A DNA stretch of 64,000 nt from Jackrogersella multiformis (Eukaryota; Ascomycota; Sordariomycetes; Xylariales; Hypoxylaceae), in contig CADCXD010000004.1 of assembly GCA_902806575.1 (NCBI GenBank), positions 4,252,832 to 4,316,831 of the forward strand. Reading direction: 5' to 3'. Shown here piece after piece: positions 11,990-24,600 of the stretch; the first letter of the stretch is position 1; each line of letters starts with the position of its first letter. The notes under the pieces are model-generated. The model did not search any database and was not told where the DNA came from. It saw nothing but the letters and a program-made list of their open reading frames with translations. Made by a program: the position numbers and the translations under genes.

Positions 11990-12106
11990 GGTGCTTGAAC
12001 TACCTAGGTAAGTCAATTGGGTTACGACAGAAGGGAATCAAGCAAAGAGGTAGCTCTGGAAGGGGGGGGACAGAGTTTACTTCTATAATGGGGAGAAGTT
12101 TGAATA

Positions 12107-12148
12107 TGAAGTCTGAAGTCTGAAGTCTGAAATCCGAAATCTGAGTCA
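12107..12148. repeat. Tandem 7-bp repeat ending in a Gcn4/CpcA site
   Basis: Six consecutive 7-bp units read TGAAGTC three times, then TGAAATC, CGAAATC and TGAGTCA. The last unit is a perfect bZIP Gcn4/CpcA element. Confidence 0.7.
12142..12148. promoter_or_regulatory. Gcn4/CpcA (cross-pathway control) site TGAGTCA
   Basis: An exact TGAGTCA palindrome 153 bp upstream of the tryptophan synthase start codon. Gcn4/CpcA activation of amino-acid biosynthetic genes through TGASTCA is well established in fungi. Use at this gene is inferred from position. Confidence 0.6.
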
Positions 12149-13099
12149 ACATGGAAGGTACCGAGTACCTACTACGTAGTACATCCATACTTCCTAAAGC
12201 GATAACCGGAGTGTGAGTCGTTCTTTTCTAACCCCACCATACGCTTAAGTACCATAAGTACAATACCTATCCCTGCCCACCATCTCCCGAACAGATAGAC
12301 GGAGATATGGATCCATGCAAGGGACCACTCACAACGCCACTCTCTAAAAGTCTAAATGACAGAATTTTATTGGCCACTGTTACCTAGCGATTCGAATGCA
12401 GTTATCCGTCTTAAGGCTTAATTAAGTTAGACATTGGGTATGAAAAAATGGAAAAATTGACAAAAATTACAGACCGTACAACACCAGGGATTCGCTGGTC
12501 GTCACCGACCCAACTACTAATCTGGCGGTATCTGGTTTATCAAGGGGAGAGCGGACGGGATCCCGAGTTTTCCAGATCCTATGGTCGTACATGGAAGTTA
12601 TATTTCTTGTAGTACTTTATATCACTTACATCCGCTATCCATACCTACCTAGGTACATCACGCAAGTACCTAGGTAGGTATACATGTAAATGCACAAGGG
12701 AAAAAAAAACCTCAATCGGGCACATACATACATAAGGTACCTACCTAGCTACATAAGGTACATGTAGGTTGGTACACAAGATGATGAACCAATTAGAATC
12801 CATCTCCAAAATGAATGAGGAAGTTCGAGACAACCTTAGAAGTACTCCGTACCGAGAGCGTTAAATACCTAGGTACAAGTAGGTAAGTACGCACTAGCGT
12901 GATTGATCTTTATAAGCCGCAAGGCGGCAATTACGGTTTACATAGGTACATCGAATTACATCACCTCGAACTTTTTGTCTCGGATATATTCAGACCTAGG
13001 TATTTAATATATTCAGCCTTAAGTTTCTAATATATTCATCTAAGTACCCAATTCTTTACTCGGTAAACTGTACAAATTTAACGCAACTATAGACTCACA

Positions 13100-13606
13100 A
13101 TGGTATCCCGCCTCACCCACCTCGTCCGGGTCGTCTCGCGACCCCTCCCACTTTCGCAGCATTCTCCAGCACTACCAGTAGTATTATTCCTCCTACCTTT
13201 ACAAGGCCGACAACCCATCCGCCATGCTTCCAATCACGCCAATCCTTTTCAATCGACGCCCTCGCCGCTGCGTCTCCCGCCCGACCAGCAAGCCGAGTTT
13301 GAGCGACTGCAGCGGACAGCCAACACTCAGGAGGGCTTCAACCCGACCTCGACTCCCGACTTGACCTCTCCCATCTCCTCTCACTCCGCTACCGCCAGTA
13401 CTCCCCTCGCCGTAGACGGAAAGATGACCGCAACCCCGGAAATCGATGCCGATTTAGCCCCCATGCCGCTTCGGAAAGGCGCGCCACCCGAGTTTGAGGG
13501 AGACGTCAACCCCAAAACTGGCGAGGTCGGCGGGCCTAAGAATGAACCCTTGCGCTGGGGACCTGGTGGCGATTATAGTTTTAATGGCCGAGTCACTGAT
13601 TTCTAA
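13100..13606 (+). CDS. SDH8: Succinate dehydrogenase assembly factor 4, mitochondrial
   Basis: A single-exon 168-residue protein. The C-terminal 40 residues are the SDHAF4/Sdh8 (DUF1674) signature: FEGDVNPKTGEVGGPKNEP followed by LRWGPGGDYSFNGRVTDF, ending exactly at the family's usual terminal VTDF. The factor binds flavinylated Sdh1 in the matrix and helps join it to Sdh2 during complex II assembly. Residues 1-45 are Arg/Leu/Pro-rich with few acidic residues, as in a mitochondrial presequence. The middle is Ser/Thr/Pro-rich and low complexity. It is divergent from tryptophan synthase and convergent with RXT3. Confidence 0.95.
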   Translation: MVSRLTHLVRVVSRPLPLSQHSPALPVVLFLLPLQGRQPIRHASNHANPFQSTPSPLRLPPDQQAEFERLQRTANTQEGFNPTSTPDLTSPISSHSATASTPLAVDGKMTATPEIDADLAPMPLRKGAPPEFEGDVNPKTGEVGGPKNEPLRWGPGGDYSFNGRVTDF

Positions 13607-14358
13607 GGAGGACCCCAAGAGCTCAATCCCAGTTTGTGAAGCGGCTGATCGTCTCATGCCCATATCTCCATGGGATAGCCATGCTGGTTGTTACAGGAGA
13701 AGATACCGCTTCCTGAATGTGCAAAATTCTGGAGCAGTGAGGTTAACTACGGAGTTCTCCGAGCTATGGGTTACACGCTGAATAAATTTATACGCTGTAA
13801 TGCAGCTATCTAGGTAATAATAACCGTTCCTTTTAAGCCAAGCGCTAACCTCGTATAGCGACACAGTGCAAAGTTGGGCCTATAAATCCTTGGAAATGAA
13901 ACTTGGCTTCCTAAGATTATATATCAGTCATAATATACTATTAAAAATATATGCTCTGAGGTATATATATACATCACGTTAGAGATCATTCATCCATTCG
14001 CGCCACGTGGTAGTGTGAATTTGTCGAGCCGCCAGCCTGTCGTGCGCAATTGCAACACCTAACATATATATCATCACATATAGTCCTGCTAAGAACCCCA
14101 TGCTATGCTAAGAACGCAAGTAGAAGAGCGAACACAGGTCAGATAGGTAGGTATCGTGGAAGGCCATCAAGAGAAAGAAAAAAAGCAACGGTGTCAAATC
14201 CCTCTACTTTACATAGTTCCAGCTCTAGCTTTCGGCTATTCCCATGTATTGAAGGCTGGCGTAGTTCCCGCAGCCGGTTCCCTCCCCCCGCGATATAGTT
14301 AGCCCCGAGCCTGTGCTTACGTAGAAGTACCGACAGGTACATATACTCTACGCCTGTC
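13607..14358. other. Intergenic space between convergent genes
   Basis: AT-rich 3' flanks with short TA-rich runs near 13915-13970. No gene is seen. Confidence 0.5.
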
Positions 14359-17300
14359 TCATTCTTCCGCAGCAGCAATGGCAGCAATAGCACCTATCGT
14401 CTTCGTAATCTGACTCTCCGCAGAGTCACTCTTCTCCTTGGCTTTGCTGTCCGAGTCCGCCTTTGTGCCTGTGCCAGGTTTTTCCTGGCCCGGCGTGGAG
14501 CTAACATTGTTCAGGGCGGCGGCGGGGCGGTTCTCCTTATTGCCTTCTTCATTGCTACTGTCGGCCGACCTCCTGTTACTCTTTTCCTTGCTAGCGCTGG
14601 TGTCCCTTGCCCCCGCCATCTTGCTCATGATATCCTTCTCGCCTATGTCCACCACCTGACTCCGGTTGACTTCGCTCATGGCTTTTCTTATTCGCTCCCT
14701 GCGCGCTTTGCCTCGAAGCCGACTCTGCGGCGCTGCACCGTCCACCCAACGCACGTTGAGAATCATGAAACTAATCCCATCGTGGATCGACTTCCGTCCG
14801 TTATACGTCCCACCAAATTCGCGACTCTGGATGCCGAAACGCGTCGAACTACTATACTTCTCAAGGGCGGGCAAGACCAGGAGCGTCACGTGCAAATCCC
14901 GGTCGGCGGGTATGTGGACGGGACCGGAAGCCGGTGGTGAAGTCAACACCTCGAGGTGTTGCTCCGCAGGTGCAGCGCGCTGCTTCTTCGAGGTGGCGGG
15001 TTTATATAAGTCGAGCAAATCAACGTCCACATCGTTGCCCCATTCGCCCCGAATCCAGCCTGCATGGATACATGCGGCGACGACATCGGAGTCATCGGTG
15101 TAGACGTCCGTGCCCCAGACGGCTCGACGAGACGTTATCTCCTCCCGAGAGGGCGGACTCAGGTGTATACGAGGAATCTTGACCGTCAAAGTCGAGTTCT
15201 CGTTACCTTTGATCACTTCCATCGGAAGCGGACGCGGGTTCGACGCATAACCGAACTTGGAATGGGATGACTCTAATTTGCTAGGCTTCAGAACCACTTG
15301 GTATACAACGTCACCAAGATGTTTTCGCGGTCGATCCGCGACGCTGTCGAGGACCGCTTGTGAGGAGATTTTGTGCTTCGGCTTCGGGATTATGGTCGAG
15401 CCAGGGGCTGTTGATTTCGAAGACGGGGCCGCGGCTGACCTGGGAGGTTGGTGGTGATGAGTGAGAGCTGTGAAGTCTTTGCGTGTTGGAGATGGTATCG
15501 GCGTGTTAGTTTTGAGGGTTTTGAGTTGCCCATTGGCTGCTTGAGGGGGCGAGGTGGTTCTTTCCTGGCCATGATGATGGTGGTGGTGATGACTAAAAAA
15601 AGTATTATAATGAATATGGGCTGAAGCGAATGGAATACAAGAGTCGTTACTTACTGGTGATGGTGGTGATGAGCATGGGTCTTGGAACGCTTAGCCCTCC
15701 CTACCGGTGTAATCCTACCAGTACTATCCTCATCACCCTTGCCATCATCGTCCTTGGCCTTCCTTCGTTTTCCTCTCGTAGTCGTCTTCGCCGGAGCGTC
15801 CACGAGTATCTCATGGCCTGGATGCTCATCATCACGCCGCGTAGGTCCCGCGTTGGAGAACTGGGTTTGCATCCCCGGGGGCACCGGGCTAGAGACACTG
15901 ATACCGCGAACACCGCTTCCTATGCCGGAGAACATACGGCCGAATTCACTCTTGATCCCAGGTTCGCCAGCGGGACCCTGCAGCTGGGGTTGCGCGCCCT
16001 GAACAGCTTGGGGTAGGGGAGATACCCGTCCTTACGGTTGATCTCCTGGATACCGAGGAAGCCTCGCTGATGCCCGGCGGGAGTAGGGCCGTCATCCATA
16101 GCACGCGGCCGACCTGCCTCAAATACTGCCGCGCCGGGCCCGCCATTGTACGCGACCGAGGGAGGAGGCGGACCTTCATCGGGAGGGCGACCTCGATGAA
16201 CTGCTGGTGGCGGCGGTTGCTGTTGAGGGTGTGCCGGAACAAATCGGTGTCTGTCGGGAGATTCGAAAGGATGAGTAGGCTGTGGGCCTGGTTGGCTCGC
16301 GGGTATCACGTGGGGAGGCGGTCCAGTTGCTGGAAATCGTTCGTGGGGAGGAGGCTGCGCGTAAGCAGGATGCGCCCCGTACGGCGCGGCTGTGGTCGAA
16401 GGAAACTCGCCTGGTCTCGGGCTAGGGTAGGCTGGACCATACGCATCTCGTGGCGGTGGCTGATCATAGCCGGGTCGTTGCCAGTTTGCAAGGTCTCGGG
16501 GGTCAGGTCTTGCATAAGGCGGCTGCCGCGAAAGCACCTGAGGACCGAGTTCTGCAGGATGTTGGCCGTGTGGGCGACTCGGGTCGGATGTGGTCCTCTC
16601 TCTTCTAGCCCTCTCGCGCATTTCCATTTCCCTCTCCCTCTCCCTCTCCATCTCACGCTCTCTCTCCCTTTCTCTCTCGATTCGTTCTCTATCGGCCATG
16701 AACGGGCGCTGCTCCTCGTAGTGCATCCTCTCCCTCTCTCGCCTATCCCTTTCCAGGAACTCTGCTTCTCTATTCATCTGCTCCCTGATCTCTCGGTCTG
16801 AAACAAAGCGACGCTGCTCCTCGTAGGGCATGGTCCGGGTGTGTCGCTCCGGGTTGTACTCGGCCGGCCCAGGTGGTCGCGCCTCTTCTCGCCTACCGTA
16901 CATAGGATCTCCGGGTGGCTGGCCTCTCCCCATGTCTACAGATCTTGGAGGTATGCCATGATAGGATCTCGGCTGGCTACTCGGCCTTGGAGGCACGTTA
17001 GAATGAGGGATCCGTCCCGGCTGCTCTCTCCTTTCTTCGGCTGGCGGCATCGGTGGACCACGTTGCGGGTACGCTTGTGGTGTGTTGTATCGAGACAACT
17101 CGGGAGTTCCATACATGCCCTGTGGGGGCGATCCAGCTGCGTTACCCCTATGGTCCCTCGCATCGAACGGTCTACCTTGATCGGGTGTTTGAGGTCGTCT
17201 GTTGTAGGCAACATATTCGTTTGTGGTTTGCATTCTAGGCGATGCATGAACAGGCGCAGTATACGCAGGTCCTGAAACAGCAGAAGTGGTGGCGGGAGGT

Positions 17301-17908
17301 GGGAAAGAGGTCGGGTGGCCTGGAGTTGGCTCGCGAGGAGCTGGAGGAGGCCCCCCAAGCATCGACGATATCGACATGCTCCCTCCCGTGCTTCCTGTTC
17401 TAGGTATGGAGTTAAGCGCAGGAAGCTCTCGAGCCGAAGGAAAAGAGCTCGGGGGGCCGAGATTCATGGGAGGAGCTCTCGGCGCAGGCTGACCGCCATA
17501 ATGACCCATCTGATGCTGATGCGCAGGATGAGGAGCCGGTGGTTGTTGGTGTTGATGCTGAGGAGAAGAGGGAGGAGGCATGTTTCTGGTTAGAGGAGCA
17601 TTGACAGAAGACGAACTTTGGTGTCGCGAATGAGTGGGCGCGGGATGTGATGTCGGATCTTGTGCATAGGATGGTGGCGGTCTCGATTGCGGGTAGAAGG
17701 GACTTGTGTCGGATGGTCGTCGCTGATGCTCGCCGTACACTGCAGGACCTGCGGATGCGGGATTCGAAGGGTGAAAGGGTGAAGAGGTTGTTGTTGCTGC
17801 TGTCGAAGTCGAGCTAGACGCCGGTGGGAATCGCGATCGGGCATAGACAGGTGGTGATGCAGCATTTCGAGAAAAAGGGAGTTGTGACGGCGGCTGTCTT
17901 GAATCCAT
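14359..17908 (-). CDS. RXT3: RXT3-type histone deacetylase complex subunit, with an apparent 1-nt frameshift
   Basis: Subunit of the Rpd3L histone deacetylase complex. Exons 15655-17908 and 14359-15592 (62-nt intron inside a run of about 13 His codons). The Rxt3 domain is in exon 2, with RAVWGTDVYTDDSDVVAACI and HAGWIRGEWGNDVDVDLLDLY. The N-terminal two thirds are Pro/Gln/Ser-rich and disordered, with a charged Glu/Arg coiled segment near residues 370-440. After GFLGIQEINRKDG (about residue 628) the frame breaks at the CCC run at 16025-16027. One extra base there restores VSPLPQAVQGAQPQ and the conserved EFGRMFSGIG segment, then runs open through exon 2, giving about 1162 residues. No plausible intron bridges the shift (the only matching GT-AG pair spans 29 nt). 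This is either an assembly error in a homopolymer or a real disabling change. Confidence 0.9.
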
Positions 17909-20814
17909 GGCCGCCCAACGGTTTCTGTTTTATTTATTTCTATACCCACCTAATGCTTAGGTAGATATGGAGATGATGCAGTAGGATAGGCAGGTAGGTA
18001 GGTAGGTAGGTCTAAAACCAACACTACCAGTGTTATTTCGAGTATTCTCCTTCGAGTGTTTCTCCGTCGCGAAATGTCTTAGTAAAAAATAGTAACAATA
18101 TTAATAAAAAAGTGACGGTTTCGGTTTTCTGGCTTGCTCTACTCTCTCCCTCTCTCTAGGGCTCTCTCTTCTATTTCTCTCGACCACTGCCGCTGCTACT
18201 GCCACTGACGTGTGTGTATAGGTATTCTGCTCGACACGCGCTTCTCTCATAAGGATAACGGGATACGTTAAACGAGCCAAGTGAAAGAAGGGGGAAGAAA
18301 GGTGAAGAAAGACAATGACGACGATGTCGACACGAGATATTCTTCTCTTTTTCTTTTGGTAATCCTTTTGGGAACCCGTGCCTAGGTAAGAGAGAGAGAA
18401 AAGGTAAGGTGTGTAAATTTGAGATGGACGGGTAAATCAAAGTAGCGCAATAGCCAAAACTGACCAGGAATGGGAAAATCAATATACCTAGGAGTTTAAA
18501 GAAGCACCAGTCCTGGCAGTGGCAGTCTCACACAAACCCATACGACAGGTACCACAAGCGCGCCTCATGCACAGCTTTTGTCACTTGTGTGGTGCTAGGT
18601 ATTCTTTTTTTAACGCTAAACCTTCCTTGAACCACTTAGCTTGGTTGGCCCCTTGGCTTGGTGGAGCTGGGGGGGGGGGACCGATGACAGACCAGCTTTC
18701 GTCAACAAGGGTCCGGATTGTTTAGATTTGCTTCAAAGCTTTTGCTTTGCGAAAAGGGTGTGGATGCTGTATGTACCTTAGTACGGAAGGTTGTGTGTGT
18801 ACATAGGTACCTGAGTATGGTGTAGGTACCTACATGTAGGTATGTACACTAGATAGATAGATGTACCTAGGTACTTAGGTATGTATAGATGGATGGATGG
18901 GGATAGAGATGGGGGGCGGGAGCTTGTGAGTTGTGCTAAATGGAGGTCAACCTTGGTGGAAGCTGCCCAGGTGCGAGTGGTCCATTAAGACATGCATTTA
19001 CCCTGATCCCTAAGCACAGGTTTTAATTATCCTTGTCGAATCCACAGCATCCACTTGCCAAGTACGCGGCTATCCGCACCTAAAAAGCATCTACCCCCCT
19101 TGCCCCCTCTTGTACCTTGCGGGTCTCTGTTGTTAAGGAAGCACAGAACACGGAATAGGGAACACGAAGAGGGTTGTAAAACGGCGAGTTGATATTGATA
19201 GGTGATAGGGATGGGTGGCAGTATTAGTGGTGGTGGTATTGGTATTGGTGGTCTTCTGGCTGAGTAAATAATCTCGTTTTATCAAAGGCCTAAGGCGGTC
19301 TGCATTGAAAACTGATATAGTGCAATGGCTTGGCTAGATGGACGTTGCGGTTGAGTTAATAAGAAGCTTGCGCAGCCGTTGGATCTGGCTTTCTTTTTAA
19401 AGTTCTTGTTCTACCGCAAAGTTAGGTACGTTGTTTGTGCTGAGGTTAAGCGAAAATTAGGGGACCTAAATTAACAGCTACTAAAAGGGGTTAGTAGGAA
19501 TATATTGTCTCCACTTAAAGCTTGGTCTAGGTACATAATGCACCACCCAGGTAATGTATGAACCTAGGTACCTACTACAAAGGTAAAGCGGGGAAGACGG
19601 AAACACGATGATGGTAATTATGATGTCGATAGTTCGAGGGATAAGATTGAACAATCAAGCCAGCAAGCGCACCGTTATCCTCTCTCTTTTAATACAGGCA
19701 CCTCCCGGGTTGGTTGGATGTATGGTATGTGTGTAAACTCAAACTCAGCAAACCGTTTACCTGCAATGATTATTGCGATCAAGATAACCTTAATCGATCA
19801 TTTGACCACCTACACCAGGTACTTTCCCTCCTTTCTAATCTTACCTAGATATGGACGCTAGTGCGGGAAACTAATAATAAGCTTTTTAATACGCCCCGAC
19901 GAATCGGTAGAAACCGCCAACGATCGATAATGATAATGATGATGACGACGACGACGACCCGAGATAAAATACCTAGAAAGGTACTCGACATACCTTCCTA
20001 TCCACGTTATTGCTTGAGAGTAACAAAATACTTAGGTACAAGTAGTTCATGTAGTTCATGTAGTTCATGTAGTTCATATAGTTCAAGAGGTTAAAGATGT
20101 GGAAATGTCCGGAACGGCCCCTAAGGTAGAGATGCGGACGAATCGAGACAGAGATACGCCTGACGGTGATCGTGCTGTCGGAATGTTAGTTGGTAAAGTA
20201 CCTAGGTACCTAGAGAGCAAGATACAGTCAGCCAACACATAAATTATACATGACTGGCATACTCGTCACGTCGTGATAATCATATCTATGCATTATACCT
20301 AAATATATATGTGTACCTATGTGTTTGTGTTTGTAGATGCGGTGACTCTGCTCTTTGTTTCGCCGAGGATTGCTGTCTTTTGGATGATGGGGTTTCCGAC
20401 CTTGCATCATGCATTGCTGCCGTCATGCAGACCTAGAAGCACCTATTAACGGCCCATTATTACCTAATATTGCCTACGTAGATATATAAGGTATTAGGTA
20501 TTCATTGTTCAGAAGAGGCATGCACGCATAGAATAGAAGAGTTTGCCGGGTACATGTACAAGGTTACGCATTACACATTACAACTTCATTTGATGAAGAC
20601 GAGATGGATATACCTACTAGGTAGCCAGTGCTAGTAGTAATGTGGTATGAGATATTCGGGGAAAGAGAGAAATAGATTCGCCTAATACAGTAAGATATTA
20701 ATTGGACAAGGAACAAGCGGCAGGAACAGGCAGGAGAACACCTCGGCTGTAATATGTAAGTACCTATATAGGTACATATAAGACATACATCCATTTACTT
20801 ATACCTATATATAT
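17909..20814. other. Long gene-free region left of the dead transposon
   Basis: Contains the probable 5' leader of RXT3 (GGTA repeats near 17990-18010, CT-rich run near 18140-18180), CCTAGG palindromes (about 18800-18880, 19560-19575, 20200-20212) and a 9-bp tandem repeat at 20042-20086. Short frames are present but none has family resemblance or coding character. Confidence 0.5.
20042..20086. repeat. 9-bp tandem repeat (GTAGTTCAT, five units)
   Basis: Four perfect copies of GTAGTTCAT are followed by one diverged copy. It is non-coding and lies 730 bp left of the AT-rich block. Confidence 0.8.
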
Positions 20815-21480
20815 ATTTAATAATAAAAATAAAGTTTATAAAACGTATTATATTAAGGACTTTTATACTTATGTAAAATAAATATATTAATTATTTTTAA
20901 GTAATTATTAAATAAAAAAATTTAATATATAATTTATTAAATTTATTAACGAAAATATTTAATAAATTATTTATTTAAGTAAATAATTTAAATAAATAAA
21001 TTCGTATTTTTTATTATTAATAAATTAATTTTAAAACTTAATTTTTATAAAAGTTAAATTAATAATTTATAATTAATAATTTATATTTAATTTTATTAAC
21101 GTATTTAAATCGAAACTTAATAAATATATATTATATATTTAATATTATATTTATATTTATTTAAATAAATATCGTATTTTTTTATATATTTATTTTTTAT
21201 TTTATATATTAAATATATATAAATAAATATTTTTAAATTTAATATTTTATCGATTTTATATTTTTATTATTTAAATATTTATATAAATATTTAAGATTTA
21301 AATATAAATATTAAAATTTATTTTTTATAATTTTAATTTTAAATAATTATATTTATAAAATATATTAATTATTAAAATTTACGTATTTATATAAATATAT
21401 ATAAATTTTATAATATAATATTTAATTATTATAACGATTAATTTTTAATGAAAATTATTAAAATTATTAAAATAATTAAA

Positions 21481-21580
21481 TAATTTAAATATAATTATAT
21501 TATATTTATAAAATTATTTTTTTAATTAAATTTTTTTAAACGATTAACGTTTAAATTTTTATTATAATATTTTTATTTTT
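21481..21580 (+). repeat. LTR-like repeat A, left copy
   Basis: Nearly identical to 30918-31055: the first 40 nt match (30918-30957), and the part around ACGATTAACGTTTAAATTTT matches again (31017-31036) after about 40 extra nt in the right copy. Likely a terminal-repeat remnant of the RIP-degraded element. Confidence 0.6.
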
Positions 21581-21606
21581 ATTTTATACTTTTTTAATTT
21601 AATAAA

Positions 21607-21690
21607 ATATATTTATATAATTTTTAATTTCGTTATATTTTTAAAAAATATAATAATTAAATTTTTATTATATATTAATTTAATATTTTA
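21607..21690 (+). repeat. LTR-like repeat B, left copy
   Basis: About 83 nt matching 29832-29914 with only a few differences, some of them C/T or G/A (RIP-type). It lies only about 27 nt after repeat A here, whereas in the right block it lies about 1 kb before repeat A. Confidence 0.65.
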
Positions 21691-24600
21691 ATAACTTTAT
21701 TTAAATTATCGCGATACGATCGTTATTTTTATAATAATTTTATATAATATATAATTATATTATTATTTTAATTATTTTAAAAGTTTAATTATAATTATTA
21801 AAACGTAAACGTTCGGTTTTTTTATTTATTATTATTTTATTTAAAAAAATAAAAAAATAAACGTATTACGTATATATTTTTTCGTTAAAATATTAAAACG
21901 TTATAAATTAACGTTAAAAAAATATAACATTAAAAATTAAAATTAATTAAAATTAAATTACGATTTTAAATAAATTATAAATTTTTATAAGTTTAAATAA
22001 GTTTTTAATTTTATTTTAAAATTATTTAATTTAATTAAAATTTCGGTTTTATTAACTTTATTAATATAATTATAAATAATAAAAACTTTAATTAAATTTT
22101 TAATATAAACGTCGATAATTTTATTATAAATAAACGTAATTATATTTTTTTAATTATTTTAAAAGAAAAAGTTAATATCGAAATCGACTACGTAATTAAA
22201 AAAAAAGTTTAAATTAAAATAATTATTTCGAATATTTAAAAAAATAATAATATTATTAATTAAGTTTATTAAAAAAAACCCGTTTAAATTATTTATATTT
22301 TATTAATTATTAAAAAGAATATTATAAAAAACTATTTAAAACCGTTTTAACGTACCGTAAATAACTTAAAAATATTACGTTAAAAATCTTAAGATTTAAT
22401 ATATTTTTTTATTAAAAAAACTTAAAGTATTTATAATTAAATTTTTATTTTTTATTATTTATTTATTATTATTATAAAACTTTTTACTTTAATTTATTAT
22501 TATTATCGATTTTTAAAGTTTAATTAAAATTTAAAAAACCTTTTAAATAAAATAAAATTATTTTAAATTTTTAAACGTTTTTTAAACGTTAATAAATTAA
22601 AAAAGTTTAAAAATTATATCTTTAAAAACTTATATAATATTATTACCGAAAATATAAACTTAAACCGTTTAATTATTAAAAAAGTTTATAAAAATTTAAA
22701 CGTTTATAAAAACGAGACTTTTATCGTTAAAAATTTAAATAATATAATAATTTATATCGATAAAATTATAAATTAATAAAGTTTATATTATTATACCGAT
22801 ATTATTAATATTAAATTAAACTTAATAATTTTAACCTTTTTTTAATAATATTTACTTTAATAATTTTTACTCGATAATATAGCCGATACTTTAAGTTTTA
22901 ATAAAGCCTTAATTTTAAAATCCGGTAAAGTAACTTTAAAAGTAAAAACGTTAAAACTTAACGAAGTTTTAAAAACTTTAAAAAATAAAGCTTTAAAAAA
23001 TAATAAAAAAGAAATAATAAAAGTATTAAAATTATAAAACGCTTTCGTATTAAATAAAAAAGTAAAGAAATAAATTATTAAACGTGTCGTTATAATGTAA
23101 ATAATAATATAAAACGTCGACGTTAAACTTATTAATTATTTTTTAAATAATATACGTAAGTTTTAATAAAAATCTTTTCGTTAAATAAAAAAACATTTAT
23201 AAATTTAAAATTAAAAGATTAAATAAATCGGCTTTTTTAACTTTAATTTAAATTTAAAAACTTACGAAATAACCGATATAATTATAATTAATAAAAATAT
23301 TATATAAAAGAATATTTATTTTTTTATAAAAGTAATAAAAATAATTAAAACGAATAACGTTTAAATAAAAAATTTTATTAAAAAAATATAAAAACTTTTT
23401 CGAAAATAAATTTAAGGTTAATATTTAAATATTTTATTTTTAAATAAAAAATATCGTTTTAAAATTAATAATATTTACGCGTTAATACTTTTATTTAATA
23501 AATATAAATTCGATAAAATAAAAATAATATAATTTTTACGAGATATTTTATACTTAAAAAGCGATTATTTTAAAAATAAATAAATCGATAAATAACTTAT
23601 TAAGTTAATTTATAATTATTACGTTTTATAAATAATAAATAAAATAATATATATATAATATGTTTTTTTAATATTAAACTTAGCTTTAAAATTTATATCG
23701 ATCCTTTAATTAAAAAAAGCTTTAAAAATTAAAGTATTTATTTTTAAAAAAAATATTATTAATTATAAAGTATAAAAATTAATTTTTAATTAATAAAAGT
23801 ATTAAAGTATTAATAAATTATAAAAAATAAAACGTTATTAATTTTTATTAAAATATTTATTAAGGTAATTATCGATTTTAAAACCCTTTTTAATTTTATA
23901 AAAACCGATAAAATCGTTTCGATTATAATAAATTAAATTTTAAAAGTTAAAGCTTTAATCGTTATAAGCCGAATTCTTAAAATAATTATAATAAAAATTA
24001 TCGCGATTATAATAATAATTAACGTAATTTAAGTTTTTATCGTAATTAATACGATTACGTTAAAAATTAATATAATTACGGTAAAAGTTAACGTAATTAT
24101 AATAATAATCGTCGTAATAATTATCGTAATAATTATAACCGAGGTTATTATTTATATATTAAAAGTAAGTAAATATATTTTAACGATTAATTTTATAAAA
24201 ACGGTTAATATAAAAAATAAAAGATAATCGTGTTTATATAAAATATAAAATATATTTTAATTAAAACGATATTAATAAAAAAAGTTATAAAAAAATTAAA
24301 AAACTTTATATTTTATATTTATTTTAATTAAAATAATAAATTTAATAAATAAATTTATCGTAAATACGATAAAACTTTTAATATTTGTTTTAATTATTTT
24401 AAGTACGTATATATAAATAAATATACTTTTTTAAAAAAATTAAAAATAAAATCGATAATAGATAATAACGTAAATCTTAATAAATTAATTAATTTTATTT
24501 TATCCGAAATAAAACCCGATAATTTAATTAAATTATTTTTAAAAACGTTTAATTCGTTAATATATTTTTTACTTTTAATCGAAAATTAAAACGATAAGTA

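Larger units (their letters stand above)
11990..13099. other. Divergent promoter between TRP5 and SDHAF4
   Basis: A 1.1 kb spacer holding six 7-bp repeat units that include a Gcn4/CpcA-type site (12107-12148). CCTAGG palindromes are dense at about 12644-12680, 12735-12760 and 12866-12890. No gene is seen. Confidence 0.5.

Noticed and set aside
16000..16031. A 29-nt intron bridging the RXT3 frameshift
   Set aside because: A GTAAGG...CAAG pair gives the right length modulo three, but it is too short for fungal splicing, lacks a branch site and would delete conserved residues.
16070..16801. Long plus-strand frame opposite RXT3
   Set aside because: Low-complexity antisense shadow of the Pro/Gln/Arg-rich RXT3 coding region.
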